Shown: positions 50,480 to 60,338, counted from the first letter of the stretch. The stretch: 64,000 nt of DNA from Pseudoxanthomonas daejeonensis (GCF_010093205.1 NZ_PDWN01000004.1:1-64000); one strand, 5' to 3'. Program-made: numbers and translations. The notes: generated from the sequence alone by a model not told the origin.

Positions 50480-50929
50480 TTACTGGCGGATCCAGGTCTG
50501 CGACTTGCAGATGAAGGCGATGCAGCCGGACACCTCCAGCTTCTTGCCGCCCTCGACCAGCTCCATCTTCGACTTGTAGACCTTGCCTTCGTCGGGCTTG
50601 AGGATGGTGCCGCCGGCGTAGGCGCCGCCACCTTCGGCTTTCATCCCGCGGATGATCTCCATCCCGGTGATCGGCTTGTTCTTGCGGTCGTCCTTGCACT
50701 TGTCGCAGACCGGGTTGGGCTTGCTCGGGTTGAGCAGCTCGACGATGTGGCCGCTGATGACGCCGTTCGGCGCCTGGGTGATCTCGACGATCGACTTGGG
50801 CTTGCCGGTCTCGCTGTCGACGGTCTTCCAGCGGCCGACGACCGAGTCGGCGGCGGTGGCGGAACCGGCGGCGAACAGCACCGGCAACAGCAAGGTGGCG
50901 AGAAGCGATTTGGAACCGGTACTGCGCAT
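50480..50929 (-). CDS. DUF2147 exported protein
   Basis: A 149-residue protein with a signal peptide (about residues 1-26, ending GSATAADS). The mature part has the DUF2147 features GRWKTVDSETGKPKSIVEI and GGTILKPDEGKVYKSKMELV. Three cysteines (CDKCKDD and a late CIAFICKS) could form disulfides. DUF2147 proteins are lipocalin-like and of unknown role. ATG 50929 follows GGAGGGG. It is not close enough to metG to share a message for certain. Confidence 0.85.
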   Translation of the reverse strand: MRSTGSKSLLATLLLPVLFAAGSATAADSVVGRWKTVDSETGKPKSIVEITQAPNGVISGHIVELLNPSKPNPVCDKCKDDRKNKPITGMEIIRGMKAEGGGAYAGGTILKPDEGKVYKSKMELVEGGKKLEVSGCIAFICKSQTWIRQ

Positions 50930-51021
50930 ATCCCCTCCAGGACGTGGAGGTCCGGCCATGGCGGCCGGACCGTGGTTCCACTCTAGCGCAGCGGACCCGG
51001 GCTGCCTACGCCTGCGTACGG

Positions 51022-51840
51022 TCAGCGCGGCGTCGGCTTGCTCAGGTCGGCATCGTCCGGTTCCGGCGTCTTCGGTTCCTCGGCGTCGACCTGCGGTGCG
51101 GTAGCCGGTACGCGGGAGTTCGGGTTGTCATCGGTCCCGATCTGTTCGACCGGACCCACGTCCACGCGGCCGGTATACGAGCGTGCCCAGATCGAGTCCT
51201 GCAGCGCACGGTACTGCTTGGGATCCCAGTAACGCTCGTCGTAGTACTTGGAGCCGTCGATCTGGTCGTAGGTGCCGCCGGGCCCGGGCACGTAGATCTT
51301 CAGCGCGCCCGTGAATCCGGTGCGACTGCCGGCCTGTTTCGCGCGCTCGCGGTGCATTACCGCGGCCAGCCGCGGTTCTGAGGCGGCATCGGCGTACTTG
51401 GCGTAGACCTCCTGGCCGAGTTCCAGCGCGCGCGTGCGTTCCTCCTCGTCCATGGCGGCCCAGTAGCGCTCGCGGTGGCCGACGAAGCCTTCGTAGCCGC
51501 GTTCGGCCGCCAGGTCCATCCAGGCATAGGCCAGCGGACGATCCATGGCCACGCCCTGGCCCGTCCAGAGCATCTCCGCGACCATGCCCTGCGAAGGCTT
51601 GTCGCCGTACCAGGCGGCACGCTTGAAGAAGCTGAAGGCGTCGGCGTGGTTGCCTTCCTTGAACTGTTTCTGCCCGTTCAGGCGGAAGCGCAGGTCCGGA
51701 TGCGAGGACAGGAAGCCGCCACTCATCATCACCGCGTCCTGGGTCGGGTCCGGCGCGGGCTTGTCCGCCGCCGACACGAACGGTGCGTACAGCGATGCGA
51801 GCAGCAACAGGCCGACCACCTTCCCTTGCTTTGCGTCCAT
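51022..51840 (-). CDS. exported Sel1/TPR-like protein
   Basis: A 272-residue protein with a signal peptide (about residues 1-24, MDAKQGKVVGLLLLASLYAP). The mature part has a TPR/Sel1-type helical repeat: FKEGNHADAFSFFKRAAWYGDKPSQ followed by GVAMDRPLAYAWMDLAAERG. Sel1 repeats mediate protein contacts, so it may scaffold a periplasmic complex. The C-terminal 60 residues are charged and Pro-rich. GGAGGAAGGG precedes the ATG. Its partners are not known. Confidence 0.75.
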   Translation of the reverse strand: MDAKQGKVVGLLLLASLYAPFVSAADKPAPDPTQDAVMMSGGFLSSHPDLRFRLNGQKQFKEGNHADAFSFFKRAAWYGDKPSQGMVAEMLWTGQGVAMDRPLAYAWMDLAAERGYEGFVGHRERYWAAMDEEERTRALELGQEVYAKYADAASEPRLAAVMHRERAKQAGSRTGFTGALKIYVPGPGGTYDQIDGSKYYDERYWDPKQYRALQDSIWARSYTGRVDVGPVEQIGTDDNPNSRVPATAPQVDAEEPKTPEPDDADLSKPTPR

Positions 51841-51977
51841 CCCTTCCTCCGGAGTCGCGCGACCATGCGCGGGGCCATTTTGCCGGGGCACCCGCAGCGC
51901 CGGAACCGCCGTTAGTCACAAGGACTCACGGGAAGGTTCCCGGCCCGGGCATGCCGGGCCGGGACAGGCGTGAAGCG

Positions 51978-53981
51978 TCAGTTGGTCCTTGCAGGGGTGC
52001 CGACGGTGACCCGGTCGCCGATGTGCCGGCCGAAGAAGTCGAGCATCTTCGTGTACAGCGCCAGGTTGTTCTCTTCCTTGTAGAAGCCGTGCATCTCGCC
52101 GGACTGGATGATGGTTTCCACCGGGGGGTTGCCCGCCTTGACCAGTGCGTCGCGCATGGCTTCGGTCTGTTCCGGTACGGCGCGTTCGTCGCGCGCCCCG
52201 GCGACCAGGAGCACCGGAATGCCGACCTTGTCTGCCTGCGACGTCGGTGAGGTGGCGCGCAGCTCTGCCTTGTCGGTGCCCAGCGTACGGCGCAGGAACC
52301 GCTGGCCCGACGTCCGCTTGGGGATGTCGCCCTTTACGAACATCATGTCCATGTCGTACACGCCCACGTAGCCGACCGCGCACTTGAACAGGCCCGGCTC
52401 CCGGATCGGCGCCATCAGCGACGAGTAGCCGCCGAAGCTGCCGCCGTAGATGCAGATGCGTTCCTTGTCGGCGTAACCCTGCTGGATCGCCCAGTGGGTG
52501 GCATCGAGGATGTCGTTCTGGATGCCCTGCGCCCACTGGCGGTGCCCCGCGTTGCGGAAGGCATCGCCATAGCCGCCGGAGCCGCGGAAGTTGACCTGCA
52601 GGACCGCGTAGCCGCGATTGGCGAACATCTGCGCCTCGCTGTTGAAGCGCCAGGTATCGCGTGGCCCGATCGGTCCGCCGTGCGGATTGACGATCAGCGG
52701 CAGGTTCTTGCCACTGCTGCCTTTGGGCAGCGTGAGGTAGCCATGGATGGTCTTGCCATCGCGGGTGGCGACAGAGAACGGCTTGACCGAGCCCATCTGC
52801 TCCTTCTTCAGCCACGCGCGGCCCTGCATCAGGAAGCGCGCCTTGCCGGCCTTGCGGTCGTAGAGGTACAGCTCGCCCGGGTTGCTGTCGCTGTAGACCG
52901 ATACCACGATCAGGTTGCCATCCTTGGTCGCGCTGGAGAAATCGACCATCTCCCCCGGGAAGGCGGATGCCAGCGAACCGTAGACCTCCGCATCCGGATG
53001 CGCCTCGTCGATCATCGTGACCTTGGGTGCGCCGGCCTCGGTGACCACCGCGAGCAGGCTGCGCTCGTCGGTCGACCAGATCATCCTCGAGATGTCGGCC
53101 ACCTTGTCCTGGTGGAGCACGGTGAACGAGCCGTCCGTCGTGTCCAGCGTGCCGATCGCCGCCGGTGCGCTGTTGTCGCTCTGCGAGGCGAAGACGATGC
53201 CGTCAGGCGTGGTGTGCACGACGTCCAGGTGCTTGCCGCCGGTCTTGGAGGCGCTTACCAGCGTCCAGGTGCCGTTCTCCTCGCGGCGATAGAGTTCGCT
53301 GCGCTCGTCGTACTCGCCTTCGTCGCCGCGGCTGGAGGTGCAGACCGCGAAGCGCGCCTTCTTGGCGGCGTCGAGCGCGATGCTGCAATCGGGTTTCGGC
53401 GCGCGCCCGAGCGAGGTGCGGCGACCGGTCACCGTGTCCATCATCACCAGTTCGGTGCCCGCGCCTTCCTTCGAAAGCGGGAAGTTCACTTCCATGATCA
53501 CGTTGCGGTCGTCGTCGCGCAGGGTGTCGAGCAGCGAGAAGCGCTCGTTGTCCACCTGCTTGCCGCGCTGGGTCGCATCGCGGGTGCCGTAGAAGATCAG
53601 CGGGCGCGGCTGGCTGCCATCGGCATTCACCGCGTACCACTCGCCGGTGCCGAAGGGGGCCTCGTAGCTGCCCAGCTTGCGTACCGCGGTGAACATGAGC
53701 CGGTCTGGGCTGGTCCAGTGGAAGGCGCCGACGCTCTTGTCGTCCGGCAACTGGTTGATCTTCACCACGGACAGGTTATCGGTGCGCAATACGGTGAGCA
53801 CGTCCTGCTCGCCGCGGTCCACGGTCATGGCCAGGTACTGGCCATCCGGTGAAATCTTCACGCCGCTGTAGGTGGGGTGCTTGACAAAGTCCTGGATCGG
53901 GATCTGTCCGCCGGCGGCCCACGCTGCCGCGGGAGCAGCCAGTGCCGCTGCAATGAGGAAGGTTGCGTTCCTGTAGTTCAT
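51978..53981 (-). CDS. S9-family prolyl oligopeptidase-like serine peptidase
   Basis: A 667-residue exported peptidase. A signal peptide (about residues 1-22, ending AAWAAGG) precedes a beta-propeller (about 35-400). The alpha/beta-hydrolase domain (about 410-655) has the triad Ser515 (GGSFGGYS), Asp598 (GARDERAVP) and His631 (GEMHGF). Such enzymes (dipeptidyl/acylaminoacyl-peptidase type) cleave short peptides. The gene lies directly behind the TonB receptor but is separated by an intrinsic terminator, so it has its own promoter or depends on readthrough. Peptide scavenging is inferred. Confidence 0.93.
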   Translation of the reverse strand: MNYRNATFLIAAALAAPAAAWAAGGQIPIQDFVKHPTYSGVKISPDGQYLAMTVDRGEQDVLTVLRTDNLSVVKINQLPDDKSVGAFHWTSPDRLMFTAVRKLGSYEAPFGTGEWYAVNADGSQPRPLIFYGTRDATQRGKQVDNERFSLLDTLRDDDRNVIMEVNFPLSKEGAGTELVMMDTVTGRRTSLGRAPKPDCSIALDAAKKARFAVCTSSRGDEGEYDERSELYRREENGTWTLVSASKTGGKHLDVVHTTPDGIVFASQSDNSAPAAIGTLDTTDGSFTVLHQDKVADISRMIWSTDERSLLAVVTEAGAPKVTMIDEAHPDAEVYGSLASAFPGEMVDFSSATKDGNLIVVSVYSDSNPGELYLYDRKAGKARFLMQGRAWLKKEQMGSVKPFSVATRDGKTIHGYLTLPKGSSGKNLPLIVNPHGGPIGPRDTWRFNSEAQMFANRGYAVLQVNFRGSGGYGDAFRNAGHRQWAQGIQNDILDATHWAIQQGYADKERICIYGGSFGGYSSLMAPIREPGLFKCAVGYVGVYDMDMMFVKGDIPKRTSGQRFLRRTLGTDKAELRATSPTSQADKVGIPVLLVAGARDERAVPEQTEAMRDALVKAGNPPVETIIQSGEMHGFYKEENNLALYTKMLDFFGRHIGDRVTVGTPARTN

Positions 53982-54011
53982 CGATGCTCCTTGGGTTCCT
54001 CTTCGACAAAG

Positions 54012-54037
54012 AAAAGCCCGGCTTTCGCCGGGCTTTT
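54012..54037 (-). terminator. intrinsic terminator of the TonB receptor gene
   Basis: AAAAGCCCGGC (54012-54022) and GCCGGGCTTTT (54027-54037) form a perfect 11-bp stem with a 4-base loop. Read on the minus strand, the second arm ends in TTTTCTTT. It sits 20 bases after the receptor stop. Confidence 0.85.
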
Positions 54038-54057
54038 CCGTTGTGGCGCATCTGGGA

Positions 54058-57012
54058 TCAGAAGCGCCAGGACAGCGACATGTACAGGCGGCGGCCCAGC
54101 GGGTCGGCGCCGATCCACGGCTGGTAGAACGGATGTGCGGTGAAGCTGTTGTCTTCGCGGTACTGGTTGTCCAGCACGTTGATGACCTGCAGTTCCGCCT
54201 GCACGTTGTCGCCGAACTTCTTGGCGACGGTCAGGTTGTAGAGCATGTAGGGCGGCAGGCGACGCGAGTAGAAATCGCCAGCGGTGTTGGTGCCGTCGAC
54301 CGCGGCGTTGGAGTACGCCGAGCCCAGACGCGTGCCGAACACCGTGGTGGTCCAGTCGCCGTAGTTCCAGCTCACGCTGCCGCGCACGCGGCTGCGCTGG
54401 GGGGTCCAGGAGTAGTTCGGCGCAACATCGCGATAGTCGATCAGGTCGTCGTCGGCGGTCTGCTTGTACTTGTTGGTCAGCACCAGCGTGTAGGCCAGGT
54501 CGGTGGTGAACGTGCCGGCGCGGTCGGTGTCGTAGCGCCAGCGATAGGTCGCATCCATGCCGCTGGTGTCGGTCAGCGCGGTGTTGATGTACGCCGAGTT
54601 GATCCGCTGCACGCGCTGGTCGTTCGGGGTTCCCGGCGCGCTTTCACGAGTGACCAGCGAGTAGACGTTGTTGCACACCGACGCGGTCGGCGCCGCGCTT
54701 CCGTCGCTGTAGGTGCCCAGGCGGCACGCGGCCTCGGTCTGCAGCAGGTAGTCGTTGGAGAACTGCGACGCGGCGTCGGTCAGCTTGATGCGGTAGTAGT
54801 CCAGCGACGCCGACATGTTGTCGGTGATGTCCCACACCAGGCCGGCACCCCACGACTCGCCTTCCTCTTCCTTCAGCTCGGCGTTGCCCGCGATGAGCGT
54901 CTGGGTCTGGTAGATGGTCGGGTCGCCGGTCACGTTGCACTGCGTGCGGGTACGCGGGCCACCTGCGGCACCGGCACCGATGCCGGCGCGGCAGGCGTAC
55001 TCGTCCAGCACGGCGGCGTACGACGCTGCACCCTCGGCATAGATCAGCTGCATGTCCGGGGCGCGGAAGCTGGTGGCGTACGAGCCGCGGAACAACAGGG
55101 AATCGAGCGGGCGCCATTCCACGCCGAAGTTGTAGGTGACCGCGTCGTCGACAGAGGAGATGTCGTCGTACTGGTCCCAGCGCAACGCCGCTTGTGCGGT
55201 CAGCCTGTCGAAGATCGGGATGCGGAACTCGGCGCCGACGGCATAACGGTCGCGCTCGCCGTGCGTCTCGCCCGAGCTGGTCAGGTTGTAGACGGTCTGG
55301 TTGTCGAGCGGGCGCAGCTGGTCAAGGCGAGGATCGCTGACCAGGTCCATGGTCGAGCGGTTCCACTCCATGATGCCGGCGAAACCGACTGCGCCGGCCG
55401 GCAGCTCGAACAGGTCGCCGCTGACGTTGAAGCCGGCGGTGGCCGCGGTGGTCTCCGAGCGGTTGACCACGCGGGTGGCGAACGACTTGTAGATTTCCGG
55501 GGTGATCGGGGCAGACCAGCGGGCCAGGTTGATGTTGTGCGCCGCGTACGTGCCGGTCGGGCTGATCACGCCGGTCGTGCTGGCCCAACCCAGGCGCGGG
55601 CCGAGGAAGTAATCGTGCACGGCCTGGGCGAGCAGGCGCGGGCGGTCCGCGGTGTAGTCGTAGAAGCCGTAGCTGCCGTACGCCTCCCAGTCGAAGCGGT
55701 CGCCGAACATGCCACGTACGCCACCGGCCACCTCGTAGGTCGACTCGTCATAGAGGGTGGTGGCCGCTTCGGGGCCGCCCAGTTCCTCGGGCGAGAAGAC
55801 GCGCTGCAGCTGCACCAGATCGCGGGTGCTGGTGTTGTACACGTACGCGGAGGCCGAGCCGGTGCGGGTGGTATTGAAGCGGTCACCGCTGGTGCCCCAG
55901 AACTCGGTGCCGGAGCTGGAGGCCGCGTCGCTGCCGTAGTACTGCAGGCTGGCCCAGGCCTGGGTGGTGTCGGTGATGTCGAACGTGCCGTAGCCGTAAG
56001 CCGACCAGTACTCGCTCTTGTTGGAGATGGTGCGCGAGCCGGGCTGGGTGAACGAGCCGCAGTACGTGCCGCGTGCGGCGGTGGTGCGGGTCTCGAAGCC
56101 GAGCGCGTCGCAGGCTGCGGCGCCAGGGTAGTAGGCGTTGTGGTTGACCGGGCCATTGGCGTTGGCCAGGCCGCGGATCATGATCAGCGACAGCGCCGGG
56201 TTGGTGAAGTCCGGTCCCAGCGGGCCATTGCGGGTGTCGGCCAGCCAGTCGCGCTGGTCGGCGAATACCGCTTCGGTGTTGCGGTACTGGAAGGCCCAGG
56301 TGGCGCTCCAGCGGTCGCCGGTCTTGCCGCCGACCAGTTCAACGCCGCCGGTGTCGCCGCCGCCGTTGGTGGTGGTGCCGGCGATCAGGCGCACCAGGTT
56401 GCCGTCGTAGTTCTGGCGGGTGACGATGTTGACCACGCCAGCCACCGCGTCGGAGCCGTAGATCGCCGAGGCGCCGCCGGCAAGCACTTCCACGCGCTCG
56501 ACCACGGCTTGGGGAATGGCGCGCGTGTTGACCACGTTGTTGTCGCGGTTGTACGGCTGCGGGTACATGGCCGGGCGGCGGCCGTTGATCAGCACCAGGG
56601 TGTAGCCCGGGCCCAGGTTGCGCAGGTTCACCACCTGGGCGTTGGGCGAGAAGCCGGTCACGCCGAGGTCGCCGGTGAAGGAGGTCGAGGAATTCTGGCT
56701 GAGGCTCTGCAGCATGTCCGCGACGCTCTGGAAGCCTTCGCGGTCGATGTCCTCGCGGGTGATCACGGTGACCGGGGTCGGGCCTTCGATCTCGGCGCGC
56801 TTGATGCGCGAACCGACGACCGTCACCTTGTCCAGGTTGGCGGTGCCACCCGAGGTAGCCGCTGCCTGGGTGGACTGCGCTTCTGCGGAGGCCGTGCTGG
56901 CCGAGTCCGTTTCCTGTGCAAGTACCTGACCGGCAAGCAGCGGCAGGACCAGCGCAGAAATAAGGGCCGCACTCAGGCGGCTACGCTTGGGAGCGTGGTA
57001 GCGCTTGTTCAT
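54058..57012 (-). CDS. TonB-dependent outer-membrane receptor
   Basis: A 984-residue receptor. The signal peptide (about residues 1-33) ends GQVLAQE. A TonB box (about 60-66, KVTVVGS) precedes the plug domain (about 65-180, with PVTVITREDIDREGFQSVADML). The rest is a beta-barrel ending LSWRF, with the terminal Phe required for insertion. The GYTLVLINGRRPA and YGSDAVAGVVNIVTR motifs are typical of the large Xanthomonadaceae receptors. The ligand cannot be predicted; the linked S9 peptidase makes a peptide substrate plausible. A Clp-like site lies 128 bases upstream of the start. Confidence 0.93.
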   Translation of the reverse strand: MNKRYHAPKRSRLSAALISALVLPLLAGQVLAQETDSASTASAEAQSTQAAATSGGTANLDKVTVVGSRIKRAEIEGPTPVTVITREDIDREGFQSVADMLQSLSQNSSTSFTGDLGVTGFSPNAQVVNLRNLGPGYTLVLINGRRPAMYPQPYNRDNNVVNTRAIPQAVVERVEVLAGGASAIYGSDAVAGVVNIVTRQNYDGNLVRLIAGTTTNGGGDTGGVELVGGKTGDRWSATWAFQYRNTEAVFADQRDWLADTRNGPLGPDFTNPALSLIMIRGLANANGPVNHNAYYPGAAACDALGFETRTTAARGTYCGSFTQPGSRTISNKSEYWSAYGYGTFDITDTTQAWASLQYYGSDAASSSGTEFWGTSGDRFNTTRTGSASAYVYNTSTRDLVQLQRVFSPEELGGPEAATTLYDESTYEVAGGVRGMFGDRFDWEAYGSYGFYDYTADRPRLLAQAVHDYFLGPRLGWASTTGVISPTGTYAAHNINLARWSAPITPEIYKSFATRVVNRSETTAATAGFNVSGDLFELPAGAVGFAGIMEWNRSTMDLVSDPRLDQLRPLDNQTVYNLTSSGETHGERDRYAVGAEFRIPIFDRLTAQAALRWDQYDDISSVDDAVTYNFGVEWRPLDSLLFRGSYATSFRAPDMQLIYAEGAASYAAVLDEYACRAGIGAGAAGGPRTRTQCNVTGDPTIYQTQTLIAGNAELKEEEGESWGAGLVWDITDNMSASLDYYRIKLTDAASQFSNDYLLQTEAACRLGTYSDGSAAPTASVCNNVYSLVTRESAPGTPNDQRVQRINSAYINTALTDTSGMDATYRWRYDTDRAGTFTTDLAYTLVLTNKYKQTADDDLIDYRDVAPNYSWTPQRSRVRGSVSWNYGDWTTTVFGTRLGSAYSNAAVDGTNTAGDFYSRRLPPYMLYNLTVAKKFGDNVQAELQVINVLDNQYREDNSFTAHPFYQPWIGADPLGRRLYMSLSWRF

Positions 57013-57139
57013 AATGAGGAATCCCCTAACAAGTCGGAACGAATGACCCAACCCCTTGGGTCAAAGCTGAATACGACCATAACAACTGGCCGAATTCGAC
57101 CTTAACACGCTTTTAATTCCAAATGCATCCATTTGTCAC

Positions 57140-57155
57140 AATGACGTCCGTCACA
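57140..57155. promoter_or_regulatory. CRP/Clp-like half-conserved site between TonB receptor and mrp
   Basis: On the minus strand TGTGA-CGGACG-TCATT matches the CRP/Clp consensus TGTGA-N6-TCACA at 8 of 10 positions. It lies in the 160-bp divergent region between the receptor (57012) and mrp (57173). A second TTGTGAC direct repeat begins 15 bases away. It would regulate either gene. Confidence 0.3.
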
Positions 57156-57172
57156 ACTGATGGCCTGATTTC

Positions 57173-58246
57173 ATGAGCAACTTCTCTACTCTTACTTCCT
57201 CTTTCGGGCTTCTCGTCGACCCGATTTCCGGGCTCGTCCTCGCCCCGCCGCGGGTGCGCTGGGAGGTCCGGGCCGAGGGACGCGAGCACCGCGTCCAGCT
57301 GGTGAGCGGGTATCCGCTGGCGGATGAGGCCGTATCGGGCCTGCGGGAGCAGGTCGCCGCGAAAGTGGAGGGCGAAGGTGGGATGCTGGCCGCCTTTGAC
57401 GTCCTCACGCGCATCGCCGCGCATGCGCCCCAGCCCGGCCTGTCTCCGATAGCCCGCGTGCGCAACGTCATCGCCGTTGGTTCGGGCAAGGGCGGCGTCG
57501 GCAAGTCGACCACCGCGGTGAACCTGGCCCTGGCCCTGCAGCGGCTGGGGGCGAGGGTGGGCGTGCTCGACGCCGACGTCTACGGGCCGAGCGTGCCCGC
57601 CATGCTCGGCCTGTCCGGCCGGCCCGAGAGCCCCGACGACAAGTCGATCGAGCCGATGCGCGCGTTCGGCGTCGAGGCCATGTCGATCGGCCTGCTGGTG
57701 GATACCGACACGCCGATGATCTGGCGCGGGCCGATGGCCACCTCGGCGCTGACCCAGCTGTTCGCCGACACCCGCTGGGGCGACCTCGATTACCTGCTGG
57801 TCGACCTGCCGCCGGGCACCGGCGACATCCAGTTGACCCTGGCGCAGAAGATCCCGGTGGCCGGCGCGGTGATCGTGACCACGCCGCAGGAGATCGCCAC
57901 CCTCGACGCGCGCAAGGCGCTGAAGATGTTCGAGAAGGTGCACGTGCCGGTATTGGGCATTGTCGAGAACATGGCCGTGCACGTGTGTTCGAACTGCGGG
58001 CATGCCGAGCACCTGTTCGGCCAGGGCGGCGGCCAGGCGATGGCCGCCCAGTACGGGGTGCCGCTGCTCGGGTCGCTGCCGCTGGACCTGCGCATCCGCG
58101 AACAGGGCGATGCCGGTACGCCGGTGGTTGCGGCCGCGCCGGATTCGGCGCCGGCGCGGGCCTATCTCGCCGCTGCGCAGTCGCTGGCCGCGCACCTGGC
58201 CGGAAGGCCGCGAGCGTCGATTCCGATCAGCGCAACGCTGGCGTAG
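57173..58246 (+). CDS. mrp: iron-sulfur cluster carrier protein Mrp (ApbC)
   Basis: A 357-residue P-loop ATPase that carries [4Fe-4S] clusters to apoproteins. The N-terminal MIP18-like domain (about 1-80) is followed by the deviant Walker A motif GSGKGGVGKST (about 104-114), DADVYGPSVP and the C-terminal CSNC motif (CxxC) for cluster binding. mrp is divergent from metG in E. coli; here the TonB receptor and four other genes lie between them. The start at 57173 (MSNFS) lies 161 bases from the receptor start. Confidence 0.95.
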   Translation: MSNFSTLTSSFGLLVDPISGLVLAPPRVRWEVRAEGREHRVQLVSGYPLADEAVSGLREQVAAKVEGEGGMLAAFDVLTRIAAHAPQPGLSPIARVRNVIAVGSGKGGVGKSTTAVNLALALQRLGARVGVLDADVYGPSVPAMLGLSGRPESPDDKSIEPMRAFGVEAMSIGLLVDTDTPMIWRGPMATSALTQLFADTRWGDLDYLLVDLPPGTGDIQLTLAQKIPVAGAVIVTTPQEIATLDARKALKMFEKVHVPVLGIVENMAVHVCSNCGHAEHLFGQGGGQAMAAQYGVPLLGSLPLDLRIREQGDAGTPVVAAAPDSAPARAYLAAAQSLAAHLAGRPRASIPISATLA

Positions 58247-58261
58247 GCCGCCGTTCCGGAG

Positions 58262-58279
58262 AGCCGGGCCTGCCCGGCT
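58262..58279 (+). repeat. hairpin after mrp
   Basis: AGCCGGGC and GCCCGGCT flank CT in a perfect 8-bp stem, 15 bases after the mrp stop. Its core resembles the GC palindromes at 21918 and 60440. It carries no T-run. Confidence 0.4.
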
Positions 58280-58396
58280 GGCCGGGCAGCGGTGGCGGCC
58301 ATCACGAAGGGCAACCGGGCCGGCGCGGCATGCAGGCCGGCCGGGCCCGCTCTACAATTCGACGGTCACGGGCCGGGGCGCCCCAGGGAACACCGC

Positions 58397-58969
<573 letters not shown>

Positions 58970-58992
58970 ACTCCACAGGCACGCGGATGCAT

Positions 58993-59020
58993 GAAGGGCG
59001 CGGATTCCGCGCCCTTCTGC
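58993..59020 (+). terminator. terminator-like hairpin after dcd
   Basis: GAAGGGCGCGG, loop ATT, and CCGCGCCCTTC form an 11-bp perfect stem, built like the fabH terminator. The following T content is weak (TGCTTGCGG), so termination efficiency may be low. Confidence 0.55.
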
Positions 59021-59037
59021 TTGCGGCGAGGGTGGGT

Positions 59038-59202
59038 CTACTTGCGTTTGAACAGCAGGCCGACCCCGACCGCCACCAGGATCGCCGGCCACCAGGTAGC
59101 CAGCAGGCTGCCCAGCCCGCTGTCGATCCATCCCAGGTTGCGGGCCAGGAAGAACAGGCCCAGGACGATCAGGACGAGTGCGGCGAACAGGTTGGAGCCC
59201 AT
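59038..59202 (-). CDS. 54-residue LiaF-like (DUF5668-type) small membrane protein
   Basis: A short minus-strand gene. It has 54 codons plus TAG, with two hydrophobic helices (about 4-22 and 31-50), separated by RNLGWIDSGLGS. The central GWI and WWPAILVAVGVGLLF segments resemble the DUF5668/LiaI-LiaF membrane region found in stress sensors. Such short proteins are often missed in annotation. The ATG at 59202 is not preceded by a strong ribosome site. It lies 30 bp behind the HIT gene on the same strand and may be in the same message. Confidence 0.7.
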   Translation of the reverse strand: MGSNLFAALVLIVLGLFFLARNLGWIDSGLGSLLATWWPAILVAVGVGLLFKRK

Positions 59203-59232
59203 GGTGGTCAGGTCGGTAGTGGGAACGGGCGC

Positions 59233-59643
59233 CTATGCTAGCCGTTGCCGCCAGCGCGCCGTAAGCATGTGCAGCGCTTCGGGTGCGTGACGCTGCATCG
59301 GGCCACTCCCCCACACCGGGCCCGGCCAGGCCGGATCGCCGGCATGGCGGCCGACCACGTGCACGTGCAGCTGGCGGACGATGTTGCCGAGCGCGCCGAT
59401 GTTGAGTTTCTCCACCCCCGGCTCGCCGCGCAGCAGCTGCGAGACCTGGTTGAGTTCGGCCAGCAGCAGGCGTTGCTGGCTGCCGTCCAGGTCGATCCAT
59501 TCGGTCGCGCCGGCCACGCGCGGCACCAGCACCAGCCACGGGAAACGGGTGTCGTCGATCAGTCGCACCTGCGACAGCGGGCCGTCGGCGACGAACGCGC
59601 TGTCGGCGGCCAGGCGCGGATCCAGTTCGAATCCGCCGCTCAT
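59233..59643 (-). CDS. HIT-domain protein with a variant HxHxx motif
   Basis: A 136-residue HIT-family protein. The active motif reads [14 protein letters not shown], so the first two His of the HxHxHxx pattern are present but the third is replaced by Gly in the usual alignment. Related proteobacterial HIT proteins of this type also use HVHVV. The function, perhaps a nucleotidyl hydrolase, is not clear. The ATG at 59643 overlaps the dienelactone hydrolase stop by 4 bases, showing coupling. Confidence 0.85.
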   Translation of the reverse strand: MSGGFELDPRLAADSAFVADGPLSQVRLIDDTRFPWLVLVPRVAGATEWIDLDGSQQRLLLAELNQVSQLLRGEPGVEKLNIGALGNIVRQLHVHVVGRHAGDPAWPGPVWGSGPMQRHAPEALHMLTARWRQRLA

Positions 59644-60338
59644 CGCAGGTGCTCGCCGAAGAACGCCAGGCTGCGCGCCCGCGCCAGGTTGGCGCTGCCC
59701 TTGTCGTAGGCCTTTGGATCGACCTCCCGGTTGAACGCGTGCCCGGCCGGATAGGCATGCACGGGCATCGAGGGCAGGGCGCGCCGGTGCGCCTCGACCG
59801 CTTCGGGCTTGATCGACGGGTCGTGCTCGCCGAAGTGGAACATCACCGGTGCGCGCGGCGCCGCGACCAGGGCCGGGTCCTCGAGGAAGGGCAGGTCGCG
59901 CGCGCCGTAGTAGCTGACCGACGGCAGCCCCAGCTTCAGCGCCGACAGCATCGCCACGGTGCCGCCCCAGCAGTAGCCGACCGTGCCGATCACCTGCCGG
60001 GCCTGGGAGGCGGCCAGGTGGGCGCGCAGGTGCGCGGCGGCGCTGGCGACGATGTCGAGGGCCGGGTCCAGGCCGAGCTGGCCGACCAGCTCGCGGCCGC
60101 GGGCGAAGCCGGCCTCGTCGTAGCCCAGTTCGACGCCGCGCTCGACCGGGTCGAACAGGGCCGGGGCCAGGACCGCATAGCCGTCGGCGGCGTAACCGTC
60201 GGCGACATCGCGGATGTGTGCGTTGACCCCGAAGATCTCCTGGATCACCACCAGGCCGGCCTTCGGCGCCGGTCCCGGGTCGGCCTGCCACGCGGCCACC
60301 GCGCCGTGCGGGGTGTCGAGCTGGATCCACTGGCCCAT
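59640..60338 (-). CDS. dienelactone hydrolase-family protein
   Basis: A 232-residue alpha/beta-hydrolase. The Cys-Asp-His triad is Cys123 (GYCWGG), Asp173 (GEHDPS) and His200 (PAGHAF). The early segment [15 protein letters not shown] is a hallmark of the family. Its substrate in this organism is unknown; no chlorocatechol-pathway genes are near. It overlaps the HIT gene. The convergence of a carboxymethylenebutenolidase-like enzyme with a HIT protein has no obvious pathway. Confidence 0.9.
   Translation of the reverse strand: MGQWIQLDTPHGAVAAWQADPGPAPKAGLVVIQEIFGVNAHIRDVADGYAADGYAVLAPALFDPVERGVELGYDEAGFARGRELVGQLGLDPALDIVASAAAHLRAHLAASQARQVIGTVGYCWGGTVAMLSALKLGLPSVSYYGARDLPFLEDPALVAAPRAPVMFHFGEHDPSIKPEAVEAHRRALPSMPVHAYPAGHAFNREVDPKAYDKGSANLARARSLAFFGEHLR

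Noticed and set aside
54043-57105. A 1020-codon plus-strand open frame opposite the TonB receptor
   Set aside because: It is the antisense shadow of a clear receptor gene in GC-rich DNA, with no ribosome site, no family features and low-complexity Val/Gly/Ala/Arg composition.
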